64,000 nt of DNA from assembly GCA_039930985.1 (NCBI GenBank), contig JBDTSV010000157.1, positions 1 through 64,000 on the forward strand. Direction: 5' to 3'. The notes below the pieces were generated by a model. It was not told the origin of the DNA. It saw nothing but the letters and a program-made list of their open reading frames with translations, and searched no databases. Each line of letters starts with the position of its first letter. Positions within the stretch are counted from its first letter, which is position 1. The position numbers were made by a program, and so were the translations under genes. This document shows positions 50,889 to 59,214 of this stretch, one piece after another. Source of the DNA: CADEED01 sp039930985. Its GTDB lineage: Bacteria; Pseudomonadota; Gammaproteobacteria; Steroidobacterales; Steroidobacteraceae.

Positions 50889-51134
50889 ATGTTCCAGCAG
50901 ATCGTGGTCGCAGCCATCGTGGTCCTGGCCCTCGCGGCCAGCGTGTGGAAGCTCATGCCGGCGCGAGGTCGCCTGCGTGCACTGCTGGCGCTCGACGCGT
51001 GGGCTGCACGTCATCCGCAGTTCGCTGGCTGGCGCGATCGCTCGTTGAAGCCGCGCATCGTACGCGCGGCAGGCGCAGGTTGCGCTGGCTGCGCCGCCAA
51101 CGTCGGTATCAAGCCGCCGCAGCCGCCGCGGTGA
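50889..51134 (+). CDS. Small Cys-containing membrane protein of the Feo operon (DUF6587-like)
   Basis: An 81-residue protein starting MFQQIVVAAIVVLALAASVW, one transmembrane helix, with a CxxC pair near the C-terminus (Cys65, Cys68 in GAGCAGCAANVG) and a Pro-rich end. Its place 10 nt after feoB and its size fit the small accessory proteins often found beside feoB (FeoC/FeoD-like or DUF6587). The CxxC could bind metal or an Fe-S cluster (inference). The following gene's GTG overlaps its stop. Confidence 0.65.
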   Translation: MFQQIVVAAIVVLALAASVWKLMPARGRLRALLALDAWAARHPQFAGWRDRSLKPRIVRAAGAGCAGCAANVGIKPPQPPR

Positions 51135-52021
51135 ACGTGCGCCTTCGTGAATCGGCGCGGTTCGTCGCGCTGCTCGCCTTGGTGGTCGCCGGTCCGCTGC
51201 TCGCCGCCGCGACGCGCGAAGTCCGCGACGATGCCGGAGATCCAGTCACCGTGAGCGCTGCGCCTTGCCGCATCGTCTCGCTGGCACCAGGCACCACCGC
51301 CATGTTGTATGCCGCGGGTGCCGCGCGTTGCCTGGTCGGCACCATCGCGCACAGCACCGAACCTGCGGAGGCCGAAAAACTGCCGATCGTTGGCGATGCC
51401 GAAACCCTCGACTTCGAACGGTTGCTCGGCTTGCGGCCGACCGTGGTCGTGGTGGCCGTGGACGTCGTTCAGCGCGTCCGCATCGATCGCCTCAGGGCTC
51501 TCGGAATTCCCGTGTACCAGGTGCACGTCACACAGCTGTCCGGCATGCCCGAATCCGTCCGACGGCTGGGGGCGCTCGCCGGGACGCAGGCGGTCGCGAA
51601 CCACGAGGCCGCCGAACTCGACACCAGGCTTGCAACGCTGCGGGCCCGTTACCGTGATCGCGCTGCCATCCGCGTGCTGTACCAGATCTGGGATCGGCCT
51701 ATCTACACGATCGGCGGCAAACACGTGATCACGGATGCGCTCGGGTTGTGCGGCGCCACCAACATTTTTGCGGACCTCGACACCGCGGCGCCGGCGGTTA
51801 CGCGCGAGGCGGCGGTGCTGCGCAATCCGGAACTCATCATTGTCTCGGCGCCGCCAGGCGCGGCCGACGACTGGGTCGCCGAATGGCGCCGATTCCCGGC
51901 ATTGGCCGCGGTGCAGAAGCAGCACCTCGTGAAGTACACGGACGAACGCATCGACCGCATGGGGCCGTCGGTCATCGCCGCGACGGCCAGCCTTTGCGCG
52001 CTCGTGGACCAGGCGCGGTGA
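51131..52021 (+). CDS. Periplasmic metal-chelate-binding protein (BtuF/FecB-like)
   Basis: A 296-residue protein with a signal peptide (MNVRLRESARFVALLALVVA). The mature part is a helical-backbone metal receptor: RIVSLAPGTTAMLYAAGAAR, LLGLRPTVVVVAV and VYQVHVTQLSGMPESVRRLG. Such proteins bind cobalamin, haem or iron chelates for ABC importers. Its GTG 51131 overlaps the stop of the small Feo protein (GTGA), so it belongs to the Feo operon. No importer permease or ATPase for it is present in the window, so its partner is elsewhere or it has another role. Confidence 0.8.
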   Translation: MNVRLRESARFVALLALVVAGPLLAAATREVRDDAGDPVTVSAAPCRIVSLAPGTTAMLYAAGAARCLVGTIAHSTEPAEAEKLPIVGDAETLDFERLLGLRPTVVVVAVDVVQRVRIDRLRALGIPVYQVHVTQLSGMPESVRRLGALAGTQAVANHEAAELDTRLATLRARYRDRAAIRVLYQIWDRPIYTIGGKHVITDALGLCGATNIFADLDTAAPAVTREAAVLRNPELIIVSAPPGAADDWVAEWRRFPALAAVQKQHLVKYTDERIDRMGPSVIAATASLCALVDQAR

Positions 52022-52172
52022 GCCACCCGGAAGGGGCGAACGGCAGTTCTTGCCGGCGCCGTCTGTACCAGAATCCGCGCTGGCGGTATCTTCCGGTCGC
52101 CGCGCGCCCGGAATCTTTTCGCTGGCGAATGGTCACATAGCTAGCCGCAAGGTCGCGGCAGGGAGAACATCG

Positions 52173-52700
52173 ATGCGAGCACTATTTTTGACGGGTGGAA
52201 TTGTCATGGCCCTCGTCGGCTGCGCGAGCAGTGCGCCGCAAATGGCCTGGGGAAAACCGGGGGTAACCAAGGTGGACTACGGCACGGATGTCGGCATGTG
52301 TACCGGTCTCGCGGCGATGCAGGGTACCGGCGATGGTGCCAATACCGCTGGCGGCACTAACGGCAAGAACAATTCGGCTGGCGGCGGCGGCTCAGGCCAG
52401 GCTTCTCCGGATGCGGGCGTTCCGGCTGGCGGCTCGTATTCGGGTATGGCCTCATCTGATTACGCCCAGCGTGCGGCCACGCAGCAGCGCACCGCGGAAA
52501 TGGCGGCGCAGCGCGCGCGCGCGGAGCGGCTGTCGAGCTGCCTCGTCGAACGTGGCTACCAGCAGTTCCCGTTGACCGCCGAGCAGGCCGCGCACCTCGC
52601 CACCCTGCAGAAGGGCACCAACGAATATCACGAATACCTGTACAAGCTCGGCAGCGATGCCGAGATCGTCGGCAAACAGAGCCGCGCGCCCGCCAAGTAG
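52173..52700 (+). CDS. Putative lipoprotein with Gly/Ser/Asn-rich segment
   Basis: A 175-residue protein with signal and lipobox LVGC (Cys17, in MALVGCASSAPQ). The centre (about 49-90) is Gly/Asn/Ser-rich and probably disordered. The C-terminal half is helical with ATQQRTAEMAAQRARAERLS and the tail ends in KQSRAPAK. No family recognised. ATG 52173 has AGGGAG 9 nt upstream; the longer frame to 52050 is rejected. It abuts the convergent TPR gene with no gap. Confidence 0.65.
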   Translation: MRALFLTGGIVMALVGCASSAPQMAWGKPGVTKVDYGTDVGMCTGLAAMQGTGDGANTAGGTNGKNNSAGGGGSGQASPDAGVPAGGSYSGMASSDYAQRAATQQRTAEMAAQRARAERLSSCLVERGYQQFPLTAEQAAHLATLQKGTNEYHEYLYKLGSDAEIVGKQSRAPAK

Positions 52701-54194
52701 TCAGGCCGGTATCACATCGAAGGCGGCCGTCAGGCGGCGGCCGCCTTCTGAAAATGGCACGGTCCCGTGCCAGAAATAAGATGGGAACAGCACGAGCATG
52801 CCGGTTTCCGGCCGCACGAAGTGTTCCGCCGCGCATGCGTTGAGCCGCACGCCCGGTTCCCCGAACTTGAGCCATCCCGCGCGCGATTCGTGCGCTGTGC
52901 CGGGCAGTTCCACGTAGTAAGCCGAGCTCAACCAGCCCTGCGGGTGCACGTGATCGACGTGGAAGCCGCCTGGCTGCAACTGCACCGACCAGGATCCGGC
53001 GATCCGATAGGACGCTGCTTTCCTGCGATCGACCGGGTGCGAGTCTTCGTCTCGCAGGCGTCCGATGTAGTCGCGGATCGGGGCGTCGATCATCGAAAAA
53101 AACGCATCGACGATCGCATTGCCGGCGGGCAGGTTGCGCTGCGTCTGCGTGCCGCCGCGCAACGATTGCGCCAGCGGTCGCTGCGATGCGTGATGCAGGG
53201 ACCGCAGTTCGCGCGCGAATGCTTCATTGAACGCGCCCACGTCGGCAAATTCCGCGGGCGGCTGCAGGGCATAAGTGCGCACCAGCCGCGCGTAGTCGTA
53301 CAGGCGCGAGTAGCGCGCGTCGCCTAACAAACGCAGAGCGGTCGCGCGGTACGCGATGAGCTGTTGATCGTCCGGGCTGCCCGCCGCAAGTTCGTCGCAC
53401 AACCCCAGGGCGATCGCCGCCGCGCCGGTGCGCAGCAGCGCCGGGATCAGGTTGCGCTTCGGTTGCGCTGGGTCGCGCGCACGCGCCACCGCAGCGTGCA
53501 GATAGGGCAGTGCGTCATGCGGGCGATCGAGATCGTCTAACAACACTCCGGTCGAAGTCAGGAACGCGGGCGACTCGGGCGCGAGCGCCAGGCCCTGCTC
53601 GACCAGGCCGAGCGCAACGGCTGCACGCCCGGAATTGCGCAACAGGTCCGCCGCGATGAGGCGCAGCTTGAGATCGCGCGGAAACTTTTCGACCGCATGT
53701 TCAATGGCAGCCGTGGCTTCGACGCCAGCGCCGCGTTGCCAGCGAAGCTCGGCTAGCAACACGTGCAGTGCGGCATCGGTGGGCCACAAAGACAGGGCGG
53801 CCGAGACTTTCGTTTCCGCGTCGCCGGTCCGGCCGGCGAATTGCAAGGCGCGCCCCAGCTGCACTAACAACTGTGGCGAATCGCGCGCCGCCTGCTCGAG
53901 TGCTTCGAGTTCGGCCAACGCTTCAGCCGCCAGGCCTTCGCGTTCCATGAGCAGCGCCCGCTCGAGGCGGATTTGCCGTGATCCGGGTGCATGTTGCAAT
54001 GCAATTTCAAACGCGTCGCGGGCGGCGGCGAAGCGTTGCATATTTGCATTGGCTCGCGCGATGACCAGCCATGCCTCGATCGCAATGTCCTTGTCCGAGA
54101 TTGCTGAAGCTTCCGCGAAGGCGTCGGTGAAATTGCCAATAACGATAAGAGAAACAATCCGTTGCAAGCGTTCTGGGTCGGCGGAAAGGGTCAT
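52701..54194 (-). CDS. TPR protein with C-terminal 2OG-Fe(II) oxygenase domain
   Basis: A 497-residue protein. Residues ~10-280 hold TPR-like helical pairs (AWLVIARANANMQRFAAARD; ALEQAARDSPQLLVQLGRAL). The C-terminal ~180 residues match the putative 2OG-Fe(II) oxygenase (PF13759-type): GGFHVDHVHPQGWLSSAYYV has the iron-binding His/Asp pair, FWHGTVPF the distal His, and RRLTAAFD the 2OG-binding Arg. Such enzymes hydroxylate or otherwise modify a substrate that the TPR part may recognise. It is divergent from the TonB receptor of the halogenase cluster, so it may belong functionally with it (inference). Confidence 0.82.
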   Translation of the reverse strand: MTLSADPERLQRIVSLIVIGNFTDAFAEASAISDKDIAIEAWLVIARANANMQRFAAARDAFEIALQHAPGSRQIRLERALLMEREGLAAEALAELEALEQAARDSPQLLVQLGRALQFAGRTGDAETKVSAALSLWPTDAALHVLLAELRWQRGAGVEATAAIEHAVEKFPRDLKLRLIAADLLRNSGRAAVALGLVEQGLALAPESPAFLTSTGVLLDDLDRPHDALPYLHAAVARARDPAQPKRNLIPALLRTGAAAIALGLCDELAAGSPDDQQLIAYRATALRLLGDARYSRLYDYARLVRTYALQPPAEFADVGAFNEAFARELRSLHHASQRPLAQSLRGGTQTQRNLPAGNAIVDAFFSMIDAPIRDYIGRLRDEDSHPVDRRKAASYRIAGSWSVQLQPGGFHVDHVHPQGWLSSAYYVELPGTAHESRAGWLKFGEPGVRLNACAAEHFVRPETGMLVLFPSYFWHGTVPFSEGGRRLTAAFDVIPA

Positions 54195-54282
54195 GGATGG
54201 CTTGGCGGTTTTTACTGGTGTCGCGACAATTCATGGCTCGCCGAGACATGCGGCTCGGGCACAACTATTGGCAAAAAGGCTC

Positions 54283-54310
54283 TTGCTTGTGTACGCGATC
54301 TCGCTACACT
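54283..54310 (+). promoter_or_regulatory. Candidate sigma-70 promoter for the halogenase-cluster TonB receptor
   Basis: TTGCTT (54283-54288) and TACACT (54305-54310) are separated by 16 bp, close to the TTGACA/TATAAT consensus. They lie 73 bp upstream of the GTG start, and an AT-rich stretch (54311-54350) follows. This part of the 188-bp divergent region is the most AT-rich in the neighbourhood. Confidence 0.45.
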
Positions 54311-54382
54311 CCAAAAAAATACTAACAATCGATTATCGAATTAATTAGCTCGGAATCAGTTCTATACAGGGGGGGCATTGCA

Positions 54383-57300
54383 GTGTCCAAAGCATCTAAA
54401 AGATTGCGGCGTGAAGCCGTAAGCGCGAAAAAGTCGCGCGTTACCGAATTATCCATTCTCGCCATCGGAGCAGCGCTGCTCGCTCCATTCGCCATCGCGC
54501 AAGACCAGGACGCGGCGGCTACCAACACCGCAACGACCAAGTCGGAAGACGATCTCACCGAGATCCTCGTAACCGGCATTCGCAAGGCGCTGGCGACGTC
54601 CCAGGAAATCAAGAAAGAAGCCGACACGGTAGTCGATTCGATCACCGCCTCGGACATCGGCGCGTTCCCCGACAAGAGCGTCGCCGAAGCGTTGCAGCGC
54701 ATGAGCGGCATCACCGTCACGCGTTTTGCCGCCTCCGGCGACACCTCGCACTTCTCGGCTGAACCGTCCGGCGTCGTGATTCGCGGCCTCCCGCAGGTCC
54801 GAAGCGAATTCAATGGCCGTGACAGCTTCAACGCGAACAGCTCGCGCGGTCTGTCGTTCGGCGACGTCTCGCCCGAACTGATGGCCGGTGTCGATACGTA
54901 CAAGAATTCCACTGCCGACATGATCGAAGGCGGTCTCGCCGGCACCGTGAACCTTCGCACGCACGTGCCCTTCGACTCCGAAGGCTTCGTGGCTGCGTTC
55001 TCGGCCGAGATGGGCTACGGCAATCTCGCCGGCCAAACCAAGCCCTCTGGTTCCGCGCTCATCAGCAATCGCTGGGAATCAGGAATCGGCGAGTTCGGCA
55101 TCATGGCCAACGCCGCCATTTCGCAGGTTGTGACGGAATCGCAAGGCGTGCAGCTGCTGCGCTTCTTCCGTGCCGACAACGTCGCCGCCTACGGCGGTGG
55201 CACCAAATATATCCCCGGCGGCGTCGACATCCGCGAAAACACCTACGACCGCACGCGCAAAGGCGCGTCGGTGGCCTTGCAGTGGCGCAGCCCCGATGAA
55301 TCATTGGTCGGCCTGTTGCAGTACAACCGGTCCGAATATGAGAACAACTGGGAGGAGTACTCCCTCAGCGCCGGCATCGGCGATGCGCAGACACCGCAGA
55401 GCCTGATCATCACGAACCAGTTCTCGGCGCCTGCTCAGGGCACGCCCGCCTACGCGTTCGACAGCCGCGGCGTGTTCACGCAGGGCATCATCAACGACAC
55501 CCTGGCAAACAACGCCTGGATGAGCAACCCGTTCAGCCCGGTGCTGCAGCATCCGAACGGTTATCCGTCATTCACCTGCTATTCGTGGTCAGCACCAAAT
55601 TGCCCCACCACACGTGGCGTCGGCATGGCTGCCGACACGCGTTCGTCCACGCAGACCAACCTGACCGAGGATCTGTCGCTCAACTTCAAGTGGAACGTGA
55701 ACGAGAACGTCGCGCTCAACCTGGACGTTCAGAAGATCGAGTCGACGGTCGTCAATTTCGACAACAGTGCGAACAACAAGACCGGTACCGATCTGTGGCT
55801 CGACCTCACGGGTGGCAAGCCGCAATTCGAGTTCCGTAGACCTACGGGTTACGGCTTCACACCGGGTGGTTTCGCCGATCCGCAGAACTGGTTCCACGAA
55901 TGGGAAATGGAACACGCGGAAGACAGCTCGGGTGAAGAGCTCGCCTATCGTCTCGACGCGGACATCAAACTCAGCGACGAAGGCTGGGCAAACTCGCTAC
56001 GCGTCGGTGTGCGGCGCGCCGAGCGTGATCAGAACGTCAACTGGTCAACCTACAACTGGGGCGCCGTGCAGCCGATGTGGGGCGTCCAGGATGACGTGCC
56101 AGTCTTCCTCAACCAGAACCCGTGGCAGTACTCGTACATCGCCAAGGACCTCGGCCCCGACCTCGTCGGCGGCGGTGTCTTCGGCGGTGGCACGTTCCTG
56201 CATCCCCGCTTCGACATCGTCAGCAACTACAACGCCACGCGCGCGTTGTACGGCAACGGCCGCAGCAACAGCTGGGTCGCACTGGCCGATCGCACCTCCT
56301 GCCCGGTTCAACCCGGAAACGGCGGCTTGTTCTGCCCGGTGGAGCAGCTCGACGTTACGGAAGATACGAACGCGGCCTACGTGATGTTCAAGTTTGGCAA
56401 CGACGACACGAAGATCGGTCCCGTCAGCGTCAAGGGCAACATTGGCGTGCGCTACGTCACCACCGATGTCTCCTCGACGGGTGGAGTGCAGTTCCCGCGC
56501 TTCAACAACCCGAACCCGCCCGGTGCAGGGCAGGCTCCCGACGCGCGGCTGTTCACGCCGGTCGACGACCGTGCGTTCATGAACTTCGGGTCGTACACGG
56601 ACGCTGCTGGTGCCAGTCACAAACATTGGCTGCCAAGCTTCAACGTGCGCTTCGGGCTGACGGACGAGCAATTCGTGCGCTTCGCCTTGTCGCGCGCCCT
56701 CGCTCGGCCAGACATGGGCTTGTACAAGTTCTACTTCAGCGTCGCGGAAGTCGCGCCGACTTGCGCCAACGGCAACGTTGTCTACGCAACCCCGGGCGAT
56801 TGCTCGACCTTCCCGGTCGCGTACAACCCGCGTTACACCGCGGGCGTGGGCAATCCGAAGTTGAAGCCGACCACGGCAGACAACCTGGACTTGACGTACG
56901 AGTGGTACTTCTCGGACACCGGCTCGTTCACCACGGCCTTGTTCTACAAGAAGTTCCGCGACTACGTGACCAACGTGTCGTACTCGCAGAACTTCACCAA
57001 CAACGGCGTTACGCGTCCGGTCACCGTGACTGCGCCGGCCAACGCTGACGGCGCCAGCATCAAGGGCATAGAACTCGCGTACCAGACGTTCTTCGACAAA
57101 CTGCCGGCTCCGTGGAATGGCTTGGGCATCCAGGCCAACGCCACGCTGGTCGACAACCAGGGCGTAACGAACTCGGGCCTGTCGACCGTGTCGGGTAACG
57201 GCGGAACGCTGCAGGACGCGCTCATCACCTTCACGGACCTGCCGCTCGAGGGCTTCTCCGAGAAGTCGTACAACGTGGTGCTCATGTTCGAGCAGCCGAA

Positions 57301-57583
57301 GTACTCGGCGCGTCTCGCCTGGAACTGGCGCAGCGACTACCTGATCAGCCAGTCCGACTGCTGCATCAAGCTGCCCATCTGGCAGGACGCCTATGGTCAG
57401 CTCGACGCGTCAGCCCACTACAAGCCGAGCGATAGCTGGGACATCTTCCTGGATGCCCAGAACCTTCTGCAGGCCGAGACGGTGTTGCGTCAGCAGGTCA
57501 GTGCGGACGGGTTGCTCCTGCCGCGCTCGTGGTTCACGAACGATATCCGGCTGCAATTGGGCTTCCGCTATCGCATCCACTAA
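54383..57583 (+). CDS. TonB-dependent outer-membrane receptor of the halogenase cluster
   Basis: A 1066-residue receptor. After a basic leader and signal (SILAIGAALLAPFAIAQDQD), the Ton box region DDLTEILVTGIRKAL is followed by the plug with VVDSITASDIGAFPDKSVAE and ALQRMSGITVTRFAA, typical of the Caulobacter/Xanthomonad type. The barrel has many aromatic strands and ends RLQLGFRYRIH. GTG 54383 has a GGGGGG stretch upstream. A terminator lies 20 nt after its stop, before the halogenase genes. Its ligand is probably what the adjacent halogenases or oxygenases act on (inference). Confidence 0.9.
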   Translation: MSKASKRLRREAVSAKKSRVTELSILAIGAALLAPFAIAQDQDAAATNTATTKSEDDLTEILVTGIRKALATSQEIKKEADTVVDSITASDIGAFPDKSVAEALQRMSGITVTRFAASGDTSHFSAEPSGVVIRGLPQVRSEFNGRDSFNANSSRGLSFGDVSPELMAGVDTYKNSTADMIEGGLAGTVNLRTHVPFDSEGFVAAFSAEMGYGNLAGQTKPSGSALISNRWESGIGEFGIMANAAISQVVTESQGVQLLRFFRADNVAAYGGGTKYIPGGVDIRENTYDRTRKGASVALQWRSPDESLVGLLQYNRSEYENNWEEYSLSAGIGDAQTPQSLIITNQFSAPAQGTPAYAFDSRGVFTQGIINDTLANNAWMSNPFSPVLQHPNGYPSFTCYSWSAPNCPTTRGVGMAADTRSSTQTNLTEDLSLNFKWNVNENVALNLDVQKIESTVVNFDNSANNKTGTDLWLDLTGGKPQFEFRRPTGYGFTPGGFADPQNWFHEWEMEHAEDSSGEELAYRLDADIKLSDEGWANSLRVGVRRAERDQNVNWSTYNWGAVQPMWGVQDDVPVFLNQNPWQYSYIAKDLGPDLVGGGVFGGGTFLHPRFDIVSNYNATRALYGNGRSNSWVALADRTSCPVQPGNGGLFCPVEQLDVTEDTNAAYVMFKFGNDDTKIGPVSVKGNIGVRYVTTDVSSTGGVQFPRFNNPNPPGAGQAPDARLFTPVDDRAFMNFGSYTDAAGASHKHWLPSFNVRFGLTDEQFVRFALSRALARPDMGLYKFYFSVAEVAPTCANGNVVYATPGDCSTFPVAYNPRYTAGVGNPKLKPTTADNLDLTYEWYFSDTGSFTTALFYKKFRDYVTNVSYSQNFTNNGVTRPVTVTAPANADGASIKGIELAYQTFFDKLPAPWNGLGIQANATLVDNQGVTNSGLSTVSGNGGTLQDALITFTDLPLEGFSEKSYNVVLMFEQPKYSARLAWNWRSDYLISQSDCCIKLPIWQDAYGQLDASAHYKPSDSWDIFLDAQNLLQAETVLRQQVSADGLLLPRSWFTNDIRLQLGFRYRIH

Positions 57584-57603
57584 CCTGACGTTCTGAGAAG
57601 ATC

Positions 57604-57641
57604 GGGCGCGCCGTATACGATACGGCGCGCCCTTTTCTTTT
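57604..57641 (+). terminator. Intrinsic terminator/attenuator between receptor and halogenase genes
   Basis: A 13-bp perfect stem (GGGCGCGCCGTAT, 57604-57616, with its complement at 57620-57632) has a 3-nt loop, followed by TTTTCTTTT (57633-57641). The halogenase Shine-Dalgarno begins 11 nt later, so the element separates the two genes without room for a normal promoter between. Confidence 0.9.
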
Positions 57642-57666
57642 GAGACTGCTCGAGGAGGCCTGGAAC

Positions 57667-59214
57667 GTGCGACCGCCGCTCAACATCGTCATCGTTGGTG
57701 GTGGCACGGCTGGCTGGATGACCGCCGCGGCCTTTGCCGCCGTGTTAGGCCAGCAGAAATGCCGCCTCCGGCTCATCGAGTCGAGCGAGATCGGCATTGT
57801 CGGCGTGGGCGAGGCCACGTTGCCGCACATCCGTTTCTTCAACAAGCGGATTGGCATCGATGAGCGCGAGCTCATGGCCAGGACCCAGGCGACGTTCAAA
57901 CTCGGCATCGAGTTCGTCGACTGGGCACGCCTCGGCGACAGCTATATCCATCCATTCGGCGCTTACGGCTCGCGCATCGCCGGCGTGCCGTTCCACAACT
58001 ACTGGCTTCGCCAGCAGCGCGCCGGCGGCAGCTCGGCCATCGAAGACTTTTCGCTGGCCATCGTCGCTTCGCGAATGAACCGGTTCACGCTGCCATCGGA
58101 AGACACATCGGCCGTGCTGTCGACCTTCGGCTATGCGTTCCAGTTCGACGCCTCGCTCTACGCTGCCTACCTACGTGGCTTTGCGGAGCAGCGCGGCGTG
58201 CAGCGCACCGACGGCAAGATCGTCGATGTGCAGCTTCGCGGCACCGACGGCTGGATCGAATCGGTGAAGCTCGCCGACGGATCGACCGTGAGCGGCGATC
58301 TGTTCATCGATTGTTCGGGATTCCGCGGGCTGCTCATCGAGCAGGCGTTGAAAACCGGTTACGACGAGTGGACGCGCTGGCTGCCCTGCGATCGCGCCGC
58401 TGCCGTACCCTGCGAAAACGCCGGACCGCTCACGCCGTACACGCGCGCCACCGCGCGTGAGGCAGGATGGCAGTGGCGCATCCCGTTGCAGCACCGGACG
58501 GGTAACGGTTACGTCTACAGCAGCGGCTTCATCAGTGACGACGAGGCGGGCGCGAAGCTCATGTCCCGCTTGGGCGGGAAGGCATTGGCTGACCCGCGCT
58601 TCCTGCGTTTCACGGCCGGCCGCCGGCGCAAGACCTGGAACCGCAATTGCGTCGCCATCGGTCTGGCCGGCGGATTTCTCGAGCCGCTCGAGTCCACCAG
58701 CATTCACCTGATCCAGGTCGCGATCACCACGCTGATCGACTACCTGACGGACGCACCGCTGCAGGAGCAGGAGCAGGGGCAATTCGATCCGCGCACGGTC
58801 GAGGCGTACAACCGCTGGATCGAGATGGAATACGACCGCGTGCGCGATTTCCTGATCCTGCACTACCACGCGACCGAGCGTGACGACGCGCCCATCTGGA
58901 ACTATTGCCGGACCATGGATGTTCCCGACAGCCTCAAGCACAAGATGGAACTCTTCCGGCAGCGTGCGCGCGTGGTCACATACAAGGATGGGCTGTTCCT
59001 CGAGCCGAGCTGGCTCGCCGTGTACTTCGGGCAGCGCGTCATGCCGCGCGGCTACGACCCGCTTGCCGATGCGGTCGATGGGGCGGCGCTCACGCGCAAA
59101 TTGCAGCAGGTGCGCGAGCAGATCCACAACGCGGCATTGGCCATGCCCACGCACGAGGATTTTCTGCGCAGCTATTGTCCGGCCAAACCCATGGTCGCCG
59201 GAGCCGGCACTTGA
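57667..59214 (+). CDS. Flavin-dependent tryptophan-halogenase-family protein (first copy)
   Basis: A 515-residue enzyme with all family motifs: FAD-binding GGGTAGW (11-17), GVGEATLP (46-53), the catalytic Lys78 in TQATFKLG (Lys79 of PrnA), WQWRIP (268-273) of WxWxIP, and LEPLESTSIH with Glu342 (Glu346 of PrnA). It should use FADH2, O2 and halide to halogenate an aromatic substrate; free tryptophan, an indole or another molecule cannot be decided. GTG 57667 has GAGGAGG 8 nt upstream; the frame reaches a TTG at 57640 inside the terminator. A TTG of the next gene overlaps its stop. Confidence 0.9.
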   Translation: MRPPLNIVIVGGGTAGWMTAAAFAAVLGQQKCRLRLIESSEIGIVGVGEATLPHIRFFNKRIGIDERELMARTQATFKLGIEFVDWARLGDSYIHPFGAYGSRIAGVPFHNYWLRQQRAGGSSAIEDFSLAIVASRMNRFTLPSEDTSAVLSTFGYAFQFDASLYAAYLRGFAEQRGVQRTDGKIVDVQLRGTDGWIESVKLADGSTVSGDLFIDCSGFRGLLIEQALKTGYDEWTRWLPCDRAAAVPCENAGPLTPYTRATAREAGWQWRIPLQHRTGNGYVYSSGFISDDEAGAKLMSRLGGKALADPRFLRFTAGRRRKTWNRNCVAIGLAGGFLEPLESTSIHLIQVAITTLIDYLTDAPLQEQEQGQFDPRTVEAYNRWIEMEYDRVRDFLILHYHATERDDAPIWNYCRTMDVPDSLKHKMELFRQRARVVTYKDGLFLEPSWLAVYFGQRVMPRGYDPLADAVDGAALTRKLQQVREQIHNAALAMPTHEDFLRSYCPAKPMVAGAGT

